Shown here in pieces: positions 1 to 7,698 of a DNA stretch of 34,174 nucleotides. The DNA comes from Actinomycetes bacterium. GTDB taxonomy: Bacteria > Actinomycetota > Actinomycetes > Mycobacteriales > Mycobacteriaceae. The position numbers and the translations under genes were made by a program. Within the stretch, counting starts at the first letter, position 1. The number at the start of each line of letters is the position of its first letter. A model generated the notes under the pieces. That model saw only the letters and a list, made by a program, of their open reading frames with translations. It ran no database searches and was not told where the DNA came from. The stretch lies in contig JAEWRC010000217.1 of NCBI GenBank assembly GCA_023460175.1, positions 1 through 34,174 of the forward strand, in the 5' to 3' direction.

Positions 1-657
1 GTTCGACGGCGTGCGTCCCGGGCCGCGGGGCCCACCTCCGAACCGGCCGCGGCCACCACCGTGACGAGCCGCGTCGAGGCCCCCAGCAGCGCCAAGCCGT
101 CCTCGACGCCCCTCGGCGCCGGCCCGCCGGCCCGCCGGCAACCCCACCGGCGCGCGGTCGCCGGCATCGCCGCCGCCGTCGGCGTGGTGCTGCTGGCGGT
201 GTTGGGGACCGCGACCGGAGTGCTGCTGGCGCAGAAGAACGCCGCGGACGCCACGGCGGCGCGGGAGCAGCGCTTCGTCGCCACCGGCGAGCAGACCGTG
301 GTGAACATGTTCTCCTACACCCCGGACACCATCGACGACAGCGTGAACCGTTTCGTCGACGGCACCAGCGGACCGCTGCGCGACATGATGAGCCAGCCCG
401 GCAACATCGAGAATCTCAAGGCGCTGTTCCGGGACACCAACGCCACCTCGGAGGCCGTGGTGAACGGCGCCGCGCTCGAGGACATCGACGAGGATCGCGA
501 CAACGCGTCCGTGTTGGTCGCGGTGCGGGTCACAGTGACCGATATCGACGGGGTCAACAAACCCTCCCAGGCCTACCGGCTGCGCGTCATCGTGCACGAG
601 GACGACGCCGGCCGCATGACGGGCTGGGATCTGCGCTATCCGGACGGGGGCAACTGA
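1..657 (+). CDS. Mce-associated membrane protein (5' end possibly outside window)
   Basis: The protein has a Pro/Ala/Arg-rich cytoplasmic N-terminus, one hydrophobic membrane helix (VGVVLLAVLGTATGVLLA, about residues 40-57 counted from the GTG at 61), then an extracytoplasmic domain of about 140 residues. This is the architecture of the small Mce-associated proteins encoded after mceF. Those proteins are thought to support the Mce lipid importer at the envelope; their precise role is not known. The frame is open from base 1 to the GTG at 61 without a stop, so the true start may lie upstream and the gene may be partial. The stop overlaps the next gene's start (TGATG at 655-659), showing one operon. 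With a second such gene following and otsA convergent beyond, the pair matches Rv3493c-Rv3492c at the end of mce4. The family is clear; the mce4 assignment rests on synteny. Confidence 0.8.
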   Translation, partial: VRRRASRAAGPTSEPAAATTVTSRVEAPSSAKPSSTPLGAGPPARRQPHRRAVAGIAAAVGVVLLAVLGTATGVLLAQKNAADATAAREQRFVATGEQTVVNMFSYTPDTIDDSVNRFVDGTSGPLRDMMSQPGNIENLKALFRDTNATSEAVVNGAALEDIDEDRDNASVLVAVRVTVTDIDGVNKPSQAYRLRVIVHEDDAGRMTGWDLRYPDGGN

Positions 658-1151
658 TGGGGCGGGCAACGCGAGGCCTGTTGGTCGCGGTGTCGGTGGT
701 CGTCACCGCGGCGATCATCGCGCTGGGCGGCTGGTTCGGCGGACTGTACTGGGACCGGGTCGAGACCAACGCGGCGCAGAGCGCCCGGGCCGAGCTGGCT
801 CGCCTTGCGGCCGAACAGGTTCCGCAGATCTTCGGCTACGACTACCAGACCGTGGAACGCAGCCTCACCGAGGCCTATGACCTGCTCACCCCGGAGTACC
901 GCCGAGAGTTCCGGGACCGCTCCGCCAACGAGATCATCCCGCAGGCCCGCGATCGTCAGGTGGTCAGCCAGGCCAACGTCGTCGGCGCGGGGGTGCTGGA
1001 GGCCGGGCGCACGTCCGGTTCGGTGCTGGTGTTCATGAACCGCACGGTCACCGACGAGTCCAAGCAGCCGATCTACGACGGCAGCCGCCTGCGCGTCGAC
1101 TACCAGAAGGTCGACGGCAAGTGGCTGATCAACTACATCACGCCCATCTGA
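657..1151 (+). CDS. Mce-associated membrane protein
   Basis: This 164-residue protein has an N-terminal membrane anchor (about residues 7-28, LLVAVSVVVTAAIIALGGWF) followed by an extracytoplasmic domain rich in short polar motifs and ending in a conserved-looking WLINYITPI. The ATG overlaps the upstream TGA by one base, so the two genes are translationally coupled. It resembles the upstream gene in layout (short cytoplasmic tail, one helix, about 135-residue outer domain with a SnoaL-like feel), as paired Mce-associated proteins usually do. The role is inferred to be stabilising or assisting an Mce lipid-import complex, probably Mce4 given the convergent otsA 13 bases downstream. No enzymatic motif is visible. 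Confidence 0.82.
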   Translation: MGRATRGLLVAVSVVVTAAIIALGGWFGGLYWDRVETNAAQSARAELARLAAEQVPQIFGYDYQTVERSLTEAYDLLTPEYRREFRDRSANEIIPQARDRQVVSQANVVGAGVLEAGRTSGSVLVFMNRTVTDESKQPIYDGSRLRVDYQKVDGKWLINYITPI

Positions 1152-1164
1152 GGCGCAACGGGTT

Positions 1165-2631
1165 TCAGGAGTCGTCGCGGGTTCCGGCCAGCGCGTCGAG
1201 GAACGAGCGCGCCCACTGATCCACGTCGTGGGTCAGCACCTGGCGCCGCAGCGTGCGCATCCGCTGTCGGCCCTCCTCGGCGGTCTGATTCAGCGCGGCC
1301 TCGATCGCGTCCTTGACGCCGTCCAGGTCGTGCGGGTTCACGAGGTAGGCGCGCCGGAGTTCGGAAGCGGCGCCGGTGAATTCGGACAGCACCAGCGCGC
1401 CGCCGAGGTCGCTGCGGCAGGCCACGTACTCCTTGGCCACCAGGTTCATCCCGTCGCGCAGCGGCGTCACCAGCATCACGTCGGCCGCGACGAAGAACGC
1501 GATGAGCTCATCGCGCGGCACCGGGCGGTGCAGGTATTGGACCACCGGCTGGCCGACCTCCCCGTACTCGCCGTTGATGTGGCCCACCTGGCGCTCGATG
1601 TCGTCGCGCAGCATGCGGTAGCTCTCCACCCGCTCGCGGCTGGGCGTGGCGAGCTGCACCAACACGGTGTCGTTGCGGTCGGCGCGGCCCTCCTCGAGCA
1701 GCTCGGTGAACGCCTCGAGTCGCACGTCGATGCCCTTGGTGTAATCCAACCGGTCGACGCCGAGCAGGATCTTGCGCGGATTGCCCAGCTCGGCGCGGAT
1801 CTCGCGGGCCCGGCGGCGGATGTCGCGGTTCTTGGCGCGCTGATCCAGCGCCGTGGAGTCGATCGAGATGGGGAAGGCGCCGACCTTGACGGTGCGGAAG
1901 CCGTACTGCACCTCGCCGAACCGGGACCGCACACCGATGGACGCGCGGGAGGTGTTGGCCCCGATCAGCCGGCGGGCCAGCACCAGGAAGTTCTGCGCGC
2001 CGCCGGCGAGGTGGAAGCCCACCAGGTCGGCGCCGAGGAGCCCCTCGGTGATCTCGGTGCGCCACGGCATCTGCATGAACAGTTCGACCGGCGGGAACGG
2101 GATGTGCAGGAAGAAGCCGATGACCAGATCGGGCCGCAGCATGCGCAGCATCTTGGGCACCAGCTGCAGCTGATAGTCCTGGATCCACACGGTGGCGCCG
2201 TGCGCGGCGGTGCGCGCGGTGGCCTCGGCGAAGCGGCGGTTGACCACCACGTAGCGGTCCCACCATTCGCGGCGGTACTCGGGCTTGACGATCACATCGT
2301 GGTACAGCGGCCACAGGGTGGCGTTGGAGAAGCCCTCGTAGTACTGCGCGATGTCCTCGGCGCTCAGCCGGACTCGCTGCAGACGCAGATCTTCCTCGAT
2401 GATCGGCTCGTCGATGGTGTCGACGTCATCCTCGGCCAGACCGGCCCAACCGATCCAGGCGCCGCGGCGCTTACGCAGCAGTGGCTCCAGCGCGGTGACC
2501 AACCCCCCGGGGCTGCGCTTCCACGTGACGCTGCCGTCGGGATGCCGTTCCATGTCGATCGGCAACCGATTGGCGACCACCACGAAGTCGGAGTCCCCGG
2601 AGGGGGCGGGCTGTCCCTCCCCGGGCGCCAC
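1165..2631 (-). CDS. otsA: alpha,alpha-trehalose-phosphate synthase (OtsA)
   Basis: A GT20-family glycosyltransferase that joins a nucleotide-diphosphate glucose to glucose-6-phosphate to give trehalose-6-phosphate, the first step of the OtsA-OtsB trehalose route in the cytosol. Visible marks in order are VVVANRLP near residue 17, the PGGL glucose-6-phosphate loop near 41, WIQDYQL near 147, HIPFPP, the donor-site VDRLDYTKG near 291 and DGMNLVAKEY near 391. The length of 488 residues is close to the family norm of about 470-500. The GTG start directly abuts the TAG of the upstream 54-residue gene (TAGGTG), which argues for coupled translation and fixes the start. It converges with the Mce-associated pair across 13 bases, with no obvious terminator hairpin between them. 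Trehalose supplies mycobacterial mycolate glycolipids, fitting a mycobacterial host. Confidence 0.96.
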   Translation of the reverse strand: MAPGEGQPAPSGDSDFVVVANRLPIDMERHPDGSVTWKRSPGGLVTALEPLLRKRRGAWIGWAGLAEDDVDTIDEPIIEEDLRLQRVRLSAEDIAQYYEGFSNATLWPLYHDVIVKPEYRREWWDRYVVVNRRFAEATARTAAHGATVWIQDYQLQLVPKMLRMLRPDLVIGFFLHIPFPPVELFMQMPWRTEITEGLLGADLVGFHLAGGAQNFLVLARRLIGANTSRASIGVRSRFGEVQYGFRTVKVGAFPISIDSTALDQRAKNRDIRRRAREIRAELGNPRKILLGVDRLDYTKGIDVRLEAFTELLEEGRADRNDTVLVQLATPSRERVESYRMLRDDIERQVGHINGEYGEVGQPVVQYLHRPVPRDELIAFFVAADVMLVTPLRDGMNLVAKEYVACRSDLGGALVLSEFTGAASELRRAYLVNPHDLDGVKDAIEAALNQTAEEGRQRMRTLRRQVLTHDVDQWARSFLDALAGTRDDS

Positions 2632-2796
2632 CTAGGCCTCGAGCTTCGACGGTCCAATGCCGAGCATGGAAAGGAACACCCGGCACTCGTCGGCGTCGGT
2701 GGCGTAGGCCGCCACCACACGTCGCGCCTGGCTGGCCGTGTCGTCGGCCAACGGTTCTACGTCGACGATCTCTGAGGGGTTTGTTTTCGCTGCCAT
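2632..2796 (-). CDS. small conserved hypothetical upstream of otsA (54 aa)
   Basis: A short gene reading MAAKTNPSEIVDVEPLADD and ending PSKLEA, 54 residues. It has no signal peptide or membrane helix, is mildly acidic, and carries a single Cys in DADECRVFLSMLGI. Its stop touches the GTG of otsA, so it is the first gene of an otsA transcript. A small gene in this position (Rv3489) is known in M. tuberculosis, and this looks like its counterpart. A TANNNT -10 element (TAGAGT, 2803-2808) lies exactly 6 bases before the ATG and no Shine-Dalgarno sequence is present, so the mRNA is probably leaderless. Function is unknown; the position suggests a role tied to trehalose-6-phosphate synthase level or activity, which is inference only. 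Confidence 0.7.
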   Translation of the reverse strand: MAAKTNPSEIVDVEPLADDTASQARRVVAAYATDADECRVFLSMLGIGPSKLEA

Positions 2797-2802
2797 GACA
2801 TA

Positions 2803-2808
2803 ACTCTA
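2803..2808 (-). promoter_or_regulatory. -10 element for the 54-aa gene/otsA (leaderless)
   Basis: TAGAGT on the minus strand fits the mycobacterial TANNNT -10 consensus and ends 6 bases before the ATG at 2796. Transcription would start at or next to the start codon. No convincing -35 is seen. Confidence 0.5.
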
Positions 2809-2895
2809 GCGACGTCACGCCCCCGCGTCCTAAAGCTGAACATCGCCGACGCCCGTTTCGAGCCGCCCGGCGGTTTACGGTCTGGGTGGAAGTCG

Positions 2896-2901
2896 TAAAG
2901 T
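2896..2901 (+). promoter_or_regulatory. -10 element for the crotonase gene (leaderless)
   Basis: TAAAGT (TANNNT) ends 6 bases before the ATG at 2908, so a leaderless transcript is likely. A weak TTTACG at 2874-2879 lies 16 bases upstream as a possible -35. It faces away from the otsA promoter across about 90 bases. Confidence 0.5.
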
Positions 2902-2907
2902 GCATTC

Positions 2908-3843
2908 ATGGCGACGCCCCAGCAGACCGACAGCACCCCTCCGGCCGGCGGTACCCCGGAGTTCGTGACCTACGAGACCCTCGATTCGGGCCGGATCGCG
3001 CGGGTCTGGCTCAACCGCCCCGCCGAGCACAACGCCCAGAACCGGACCCTGTTGGTCCAGCTCGACGAGGCATTCCGGCGGGCCGAGGCCGACGACGAGG
3101 TCCGGGTGATCATCCTGGCCGCGCGCGGCAAGAACTTCTCGGCCGGCCATGACCTGGGCTCCGAGGCGGCGCTGGCCGAACGCACCCCCGGACCGGGCAT
3201 GCATCCGAGCTACGCGTCCGACGGCGCGACCCGGCCGGGCATGGTGGAGAAGCTCTACCTGCAGGAATGGCACTACTACTTCGAGAACACCTGCCGCTGG
3301 CGGGACCTGCGCAAGATCACCATCGCCTCGGTGCAGGGCAACGCGATCTCCGCGGGCCTGATGCTGATGTGGGCCTGCGACCTGATCGTCGCCGCCGACA
3401 ACGCCAAGTTCAGCGACGTGGTCGCCACCCGGCTGGGCATGCCCGGCGTCGAGTACTTCGGCCACCCGTGGGAGTTCGGTCCGCGCAAGGCCAAGGAACT
3501 GCTGCTCACCGGCGACTCGATCGACGCCGAGGAGGGCCACCGCCTGGGCATGGTCTCGAAGGTGTTCCCGGTCGACGAGCTCGAGGACAAGACGCTGGAG
3601 TTCGCCCGCCGCATCGCCGAGCGGCCGACGATGGCGGCGCTGCTGGTCAAGGATTCGGTGAACGCGGCCTCCGACGCGATGGGCTTCAGCGAGGCGCTGC
3701 GGCACGCCTTCCACATCCATGAGCTCGGCCACGCCCACTGGGCCGCCCACAACGAGAACCGCTTCCCGGTGGCGCAGGCGCCCGACGTCGAGGATTGGCG
3801 GACCGCCAAGCCCACCCAGCCGGCCCGCAAGGACATTCCCTGA
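2908..3843 (+). CDS. crotonase/enoyl-CoA hydratase-family protein lacking the catalytic glutamates
   Basis: This 311-residue protein has the crotonase fold. The two oxyanion-hole segments are visible (NFSAGHDLG, residues 76-84, and NAISAG, 145-150), as is the downstream GPRKAKELLLTGDSIDAEEG helix region. Aligned without gaps to mitochondrial enoyl-CoA hydratase, the general acid/base glutamates correspond to Met152 (GCELAMMCD becomes LMLMWACD) and Val172 (FGQPE becomes FSDVV). Ordinary water addition by that mechanism is therefore doubtful. A conserved-looking GMPGVEYFGHPWE follows instead, typical as far as I recall of an actinobacterial side branch of the superfamily. It could be an isomerase, lyase, thioesterase or hydrolase acting on an acyl-CoA; the substrate is unknown. 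It stands 64 bases before the SDR gene, which has its own promoter. Fold sure, reaction unsure. Confidence 0.85.
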   Translation: MATPQQTDSTPPAGGTPEFVTYETLDSGRIARVWLNRPAEHNAQNRTLLVQLDEAFRRAEADDEVRVIILAARGKNFSAGHDLGSEAALAERTPGPGMHPSYASDGATRPGMVEKLYLQEWHYYFENTCRWRDLRKITIASVQGNAISAGLMLMWACDLIVAADNAKFSDVVATRLGMPGVEYFGHPWEFGPRKAKELLLTGDSIDAEEGHRLGMVSKVFPVDELEDKTLEFARRIAERPTMAALLVKDSVNAASDAMGFSEALRHAFHIHELGHAHWAAHNENRFPVAQAPDVEDWRTAKPTQPARKDIP

Positions 3844-3863
3844 CGCCGGCGGCGCACGCCGTA

Positions 3864-3869
3864 TAGCTT
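3864..3869 (+). promoter_or_regulatory. -10 element of the SDR-MFS operon
   Basis: TAGCTT fits TANNNT. It lies just before the palindromic operator at 3873-3886, so the transcription start would fall inside that operator. Confidence 0.45.
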
Positions 3870-3872
3870 TAC

Positions 3873-3886
3873 TGGAACCTGTTCCA
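3873..3886. promoter_or_regulatory. KstR-type operator
   Basis: TGGAACCTGTTCCA is a perfect 6-2-6 inverted repeat and matches every fixed base of the published mycobacterial KstR motif TnnAACnnGTTnnA. It sits between a -10-like TAGCTT and the ribosome-binding site of the SDR gene at 3908, a position suited to repression. KstR is the TetR-family repressor of cholesterol uptake (mce4) and degradation genes and is relieved by sterol-derived CoA intermediates. The kstR gene itself is not in the window. Confidence 0.75.
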
Positions 3887-3907
3887 ATTCGGCCGAAGGG
3901 GTCTGGC

Positions 3908-4738
3908 GTGCAGCTGTCGTTCGAGGACCGGACCTACCTGGTCACCGGTGGTGGAAGCGGGATCGGCAGGGGCGTGGCCGCGGCGTTGGTCGCGGCGGGC
4001 GCCAACGTGATGATCCTCGGCCGCAACGCCGACCGGCTCGCTGCCGCCGCCGAGGAGATCAAGGGCGCCGGGGGTCCGGGCGACATCGCCTACGAGCCCG
4101 CCGACGTCACCAACGAGGACGAGGTCGCCCGCGCGGTCGCGGCGGCCACCGCGTGGCACGGCCGGCTGCACGGGGTCGTGCACAGCGCCGGCGGCAGCCA
4201 CACCATCGGCCCGATCACCCAGACCGATTCGGAGCTGTGGCGCAGCACCGTCGACCTCAACGTCAACGGCACCATGTACGTGCTCAAGCACGCGGCGCGC
4301 GAGATGGTCCGCGCCGGCGGCGGATCGTTCGTCGGCATCTCCTCGATCGCGGCGAGCAACACGCATCGCTGGTTCGGCGCCTACGGCCCCGCGAAGTCGG
4401 CGCTGGACGCCCTGCTGAGGCTGGCCGCCGACGAGCTGGGCCCGTCCTGGGTGCGGGTCAACGGGATTCGCCCGGGCCTGACCCGCACCGACATGGTGGG
4501 GCCCATCATGGAACTGCCCGCCACGCTGGAGGACTACCGCCAGTGCACCCCGCTGCCGCGGGTCGGCGAGGTCGAGGACATCGCGAACGTGGCGATGTTT
4601 CTGTTGTCGGACGCCGCCGAGTACGTCACCGGGCAGGTCATCAACGTTGACGGCGGGCACGGACTGCGCCGCGGCCCGGACATCTCGAGTCTGCTGGAAC
4701 CGGCGTTCGGCGCCGACGGACTGCGCGGCGTCGTCTGA
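3908..4738 (+). CDS. short-chain dehydrogenase/reductase (SDR), probable KstR target
   Basis: A classical NAD(P)-dependent SDR of 276 residues. It shows the cofactor loop TGGGSGIG (13-20), the catalytic Ser in GISSIAAS (135/136), Tyr149 and Lys153 in YGPAK, and the C-terminal VTGQVINVDGG. It should oxidise an alcohol or reduce a carbonyl, perhaps on a CoA thioester or steroid-like substrate. The GTG at 3908 is chosen because GAAGGGG stands 6 bases upstream and the Rossmann fold begins at once; the frame is open further upstream, but that stretch is coding for the crotonase in another frame. The MFS transporter starts 7 bases after the stop, so the two are an operon. The operator at 3873-3886 predicts induction by sterol metabolites. 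The exact substrate cannot be read from sequence. Confidence 0.9.
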   Translation: MQLSFEDRTYLVTGGGSGIGRGVAAALVAAGANVMILGRNADRLAAAAEEIKGAGGPGDIAYEPADVTNEDEVARAVAAATAWHGRLHGVVHSAGGSHTIGPITQTDSELWRSTVDLNVNGTMYVLKHAAREMVRAGGGSFVGISSIAASNTHRWFGAYGPAKSALDALLRLAADELGPSWVRVNGIRPGLTRTDMVGPIMELPATLEDYRQCTPLPRVGEVEDIANVAMFLLSDAAEYVTGQVINVDGGHGLRRGPDISSLLEPAFGADGLRGVV

Positions 4739-4745
4739 CCCGTCG

Positions 4746-6041
4746 ATGACGCCTCCGGCGGCGCCGGCCGGCGCCCACCCGCCCCGTCGCGCCTGGGCCG
4801 CCGTCGCCCTGCTGGCCGTGGTCGGGACGCTGAACTACGCCGATCGCTTCCTGCCGGCCGTGCTGGCCGAGCCCATCAAGGCCGATCTGGACCTGTCGGA
4901 CACCGAGATCGGCATCATCAACGGCTTCGGCTTCCTGGTTGTTTATGCGGTGCTGGGCATCTTCATCGCCCGGATCGCCGACCGCGGCGCCTTCGGGCTG
5001 GTGGTCTCGGCGTGCCTGACGCTGTGGGGCGCCATGACGGTGCTGGGCGGTTGGGTGCAGTCCGGCTTCCAACTGGTCCTCACCCGGGTCGGCGTCGCGG
5101 TCGGCGAGGCCGGCAGCACCCCGGCCGCCCACGCCTACGTCGCCCGCAACTTCGCCCCGCATCAGCGCGCGGCGCCGCTGGCCGTCATCACCCTGTCGAT
5201 CCCGCTGGCCAGTGCCGCCAGCCTGATCGGTGGCGGGCTGTTGGCCGAATCGCTGGGCTGGCGAAGCGCTTTCATCGTGATGGGCGTGATCAGCATCCTG
5301 GTGGCCCCGCTGGTGCTGGTGCTTTTGGGCCCGCGGCAGTCGCTGCCCGCCGACCCGGTGCCGGTTGCCGACGCCGACGCGACGCGGTGGTGGGACCTGC
5401 TGGCCAAACCGAGCTACCGCGCGATTGTGGCCGGGGCCGCGTGCATCTCGTTCGCGGGGTACTCCCTGACGACGTTCGCGCCGGCGTTCCTGATGCGCAG
5501 CCGCGGCATGTCGCTGGGCGAGGTGGCCTGGCAGTACGGCGCGGCCAGCGGGCTGACCGGGATCCTGGGTCTGCTGCTCGTGGGCCGGCTGGCCGACCGG
5601 CTCTCCGGGCGCGACCCGCGCTGGCTGCTGTGGTTGGTCGCGGCCATGACCGCGGCCATGGTGCCGTTCTCGGTGGCCGCGTTGCTGGTCGACGGCGCCG
5701 CGACCACGGTGTGGTTCATCGCGCTGGCCTACGTGATCGGCACGGCCTACATGGCGCCGTCGATCGCGGCGATCCAACGCCTGGTGCGGCCCGAGCAGCG
5801 GGCCACCGCCTCGGCGATCTTCCTGTTCTTCAGCGCCATCGTCGGCTCGGCCGGGCCGTTGTTGACCGGGATGATCAGCGACGCGCTGCTGGACAGCCTG
5901 GGCAGCATGGCCCTCGAGCGGGCGCTGTTCGTGGTTCCGGCCGTCCAGGTGCTGGCAATCGTCTGCTACCTGTGGGCCGGCCGCGGGTTCGCCCAGGAGA
6001 TCATCGACGTACCCGAGGAACTGGTGCCGGCCCGGCGGTAG
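4746..6041 (+). CDS. MFS transporter (spinster-like)
   Basis: A 431-residue polytopic membrane protein with about 12 hydrophobic segments in two halves, separated by a loop near residues 195-215 (GPRQSLPADPVPVADADATR). The first helix ends in LNYADRF, a motif of the spinster-like/ACS group of the major facilitator superfamily, and the helix 2-3 region carries IARIADRG. It should move a small organic molecule across the inner membrane by proton coupling; direction and cargo are unknown. It is cotranscribed with the SDR 7 bases upstream and so probably falls under the same KstR-type operator, which makes a sterol-derived or acidic lipid metabolite a reasonable guess. The ATG at 4746 is preferred over in-frame upstream starts, which would overlap the SDR. 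Confidence 0.9.
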   Translation: MTPPAAPAGAHPPRRAWAAVALLAVVGTLNYADRFLPAVLAEPIKADLDLSDTEIGIINGFGFLVVYAVLGIFIARIADRGAFGLVVSACLTLWGAMTVLGGWVQSGFQLVLTRVGVAVGEAGSTPAAHAYVARNFAPHQRAAPLAVITLSIPLASAASLIGGGLLAESLGWRSAFIVMGVISILVAPLVLVLLGPRQSLPADPVPVADADATRWWDLLAKPSYRAIVAGAACISFAGYSLTTFAPAFLMRSRGMSLGEVAWQYGAASGLTGILGLLLVGRLADRLSGRDPRWLLWLVAAMTAAMVPFSVAALLVDGAATTVWFIALAYVIGTAYMAPSIAAIQRLVRPEQRATASAIFLFFSAIVGSAGPLLTGMISDALLDSLGSMALERALFVVPAVQVLAIVCYLWAGRGFAQEIIDVPEELVPARR

Positions 6042-6044
6042 GCT
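6039..6044 (+). promoter_or_regulatory. possible -10 element for the 6068 secreted-protein gene
   Basis: TAGGCT (TANNNT) overlaps the MFS stop codon and would give a leader of roughly 15-25 bases. Readthrough from the MFS gene is equally possible. Confidence 0.3.
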
Positions 6045-6067
6045 GACGGCTCCGGAACAGACACAGG

Positions 6068-6580
6068 ATGGTCGTGATGCCACAGGGTGCGCGCCGATTG
6101 TTCGCGGCGGCGGCCGCGGTGTTCGCCGCGCTGGCCGGCGCCCCGGCGGCCGCGGCCCAACCGGATCCCGAACCCTGGCCGACCATCCGGTTCTTCGATG
6201 CGGCCGACGTCGCGCCGTTGACGTTCCCGGGTGTCGACGGGGTGTGGTTCCTGGCGGCGACCGGGCAGAACTGCGGCATCTGGGGACGCGGCAGCTTCGC
6301 CTGCAGCGGCCACATCCCCGGGGCCCCGCCCGGTACGCAGGCGGTCGGTTGGATCACCGGCGACCGGGCCATGCACTACGACTGGACGGTGCCTTTCCGG
6401 ATGCCCCCGACCCGGGCGCACGCCCCGCTGCCGCCGCGGACCTTCGTCGAACACCAGGGCACCACCTGTGCGGTGACCGACGATGCCCAGACCTATTGCG
6501 AGCGTGGGCCGTTGAAGTTCCTGCTCGGTACCGCCGGGACGTGGCTCACCCCGCCCTGGATGGACCTGAGCCGGCGCTGA
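6068..6580 (+). CDS. small secreted protein of unknown function
   Basis: This 170-residue protein has a Sec-type signal peptide: an Arg-containing start, a long Ala-rich core and a cleavage site at about APAAAAQP (residues 25-32). The mature part is rich in Trp, Pro and Gly and has four cysteines (QNCGIW, FACSG, TTCAV, TYCER) that could form two disulfides. That composition is common among small exported mycobacterial proteins with no known fold or function. It starts 26 bases after the MFS stop and may be read with it. An in-frame ATG at 6077 has better spacing from an AGG (6065-6067) and is an alternative start. It ends one base before the convergent stop of the exported protein at 6582. 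Confidence 0.75.
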   Translation: MVVMPQGARRLFAAAAAVFAALAGAPAAAAQPDPEPWPTIRFFDAADVAPLTFPGVDGVWFLAATGQNCGIWGRGSFACSGHIPGAPPGTQAVGWITGDRAMHYDWTVPFRMPPTRAHAPLPPRTFVEHQGTTCAVTDDAQTYCERGPLKFLLGTAGTWLTPPWMDLSRR

Positions 6581-6581
6581 G

Positions 6582-7067
6582 TCAGCCGACCAGCACGGCC
6601 ACGACGAGCGTGTGTCCGCTGGCGGCGTGCTCGATGACGCTGCTGCCGAAACGGGTGTACGAGCAGTCCGGGATGGTCGAATTGCCCTGCAACAAAGCAC
6701 CTTTGAGCGCATCGGCGACGCTGTGGCCCTGACCCTGCAGTTGGACCGCCCGCTGCGCGTCGCTGCCGAGGTCGTGCAGCACGAACAGCGGGTCGGCGAC
6801 CGGGACGTGCTCGGCGGTGTGGTTCAGGTAGTCCTCGGTCGAGCGGTTCGACAGCTCGGCGACGCGCTGCGCCAGCGGGTCGTGGGCCAACGCGGGGCAG
6901 CTGCTCGCGGCGCGCACCGCGGCGATACCGGCGTCGAGCTGGGCCTGCGCCTCGGCGGCGGCCGGTGCGGCCCACAGGGTTCCGACGCCGACCACGGCGC
7001 CCATCACGGCGGCCAGTGCGACGCCGAGGCGCCGGGTGCGGGGCGTCACCGACTCACCGACAGACAT
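6582..7067 (-). CDS. exported protein at the end of the mce operon (CAP/SCP-like resemblance)
   Basis: A 161-residue protein with a signal peptide (RRLGVALAAVMGAVVGVGTL, cleavage near APAAAEAQ at about residue 37). The mature part holds two cysteines (SSCPALAHD and IPDCSYTRFG) and a C-terminal strand HTLVVAVLVG. The pattern of CPALxHDPxL, a helix of small residues and a final hydrophobic strand recalls small mycobacterial exported proteins related to the CAP/SCP group, but the catalytic-like His/Glu set of that family is not clearly present. It is the last gene of the minus-strand mce operon and overlaps the preceding gene by 14 bases. It may help an Mce complex outside the membrane; that is inferred only from position. 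Confidence 0.7.
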   Translation of the reverse strand: MSVGESVTPRTRRLGVALAAVMGAVVGVGTLWAAPAAAEAQAQLDAGIAAVRAASSCPALAHDPLAQRVAELSNRSTEDYLNHTAEHVPVADPLFVLHDLGSDAQRAVQLQGQGHSVADALKGALLQGNSTIPDCSYTRFGSSVIEHAASGHTLVVAVLVG

Positions 7068-7689
7068 GGGACCTGTTGATCCTGCTGCCCCAGTACTTGA
7101 ACCGCTGCACCGAGGGGCCGGTGAACCAGGCCGGCTGGTGCGCCCGGATCCCGCCGCTCACGTTGGACAGGTGCTGCCACATCAGGTAGAAGCTCTCGCC
7201 CTGGTACAGCGGGAAGTAGTTGTCGCCGGCGAACGTTCGGGTCTGGGTCAGCGCCCGGGCGCGTGGGGTCAGGAACGCCACCGACTGGTCGATGTTGGCG
7301 GTGACCGCCTCGGAGTGCGCCACGACGTCGTCGGCGGCCCAGTTCCCGTGCCGGCTGATGAGTTTGATGTTGAACCGGTCGATCTGCTGCAGCAACTCGT
7401 CGTACTGGGCGGTGAACCACTGGCACATCTCGCGCTGCGCGGTGATGTCGGCCTCGGTCACGTGCCGTCGCGACTCGTCGTACGGGAACGGGAACTTGGG
7501 CTGCCAGTCCGAGGCGGTCGGCACGATCACCGGCAGCCGCGGCGGCGGTGGCTCGTGACCGACCGGGTCGGGGGCGGGATCGCCGAGGGCGGGCACCGCG
7601 GTGCTCAGCGCGGCGCCGACCGCGATCGCCACGCCCGCCAGCAGCGCCATGCCGCGGCGCCGCCACCTCGGCTCTGCGGACACCGTCAC
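7054..7689 (-). CDS. exported protein linked to the mce operon
   Basis: A 211-residue protein with two N-terminal arginine clusters, a hydrophobic signal (MALLAGVAIAVGAALSTAVP) and a likely cleavage near ALGDPAPDP. A Pro-rich linker (EPPPPRLP) leads to a helical domain with many aromatic residues (WFTAQYDELL, YQGESFYLMWQHL). The GTG start at 7689 has AGGAG about 8 bases upstream. No family with known function is recognised. It lies 9 bases after the Mce-associated gene and overlaps the next by 14 bases, so it belongs to the mce transcript. A role in binding or handing over lipid at the outer envelope is conceivable but unproven. Confidence 0.75.
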   Translation of the reverse strand: MTVSAEPRWRRRGMALLAGVAIAVGAALSTAVPALGDPAPDPVGHEPPPPRLPVIVPTASDWQPKFPFPYDESRRHVTEADITAQREMCQWFTAQYDELLQQIDRFNIKLISRHGNWAADDVVAHSEAVTANIDQSVAFLTPRARALTQTRTFAGDNYFPLYQGESFYLMWQHLSNVSGGIRAHQPAWFTGPSVQRFKYWGSRINRSHVCR

Positions 7690-7698
7690 GTCGAACTC

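Noticed and set aside
1152..1164. Terminator between the Mce-associated genes and otsA
   Set aside because: Only 13 bases separate the convergent stops and no stem-loop could be seen.
1228..2775. Long open frame on the plus strand opposite otsA
   Set aside because: High-GC antisense shadow with His/Val/Gly/Arg-rich, unfamiliar sequence. The minus strand has an unmistakable OtsA.
3719..3907. N-terminal extension of the SDR upstream of 3908
   Set aside because: It overlaps the crotonase coding region and the operator, and reads as low-complexity Pro/Arg/Ser sequence before the Rossmann fold.
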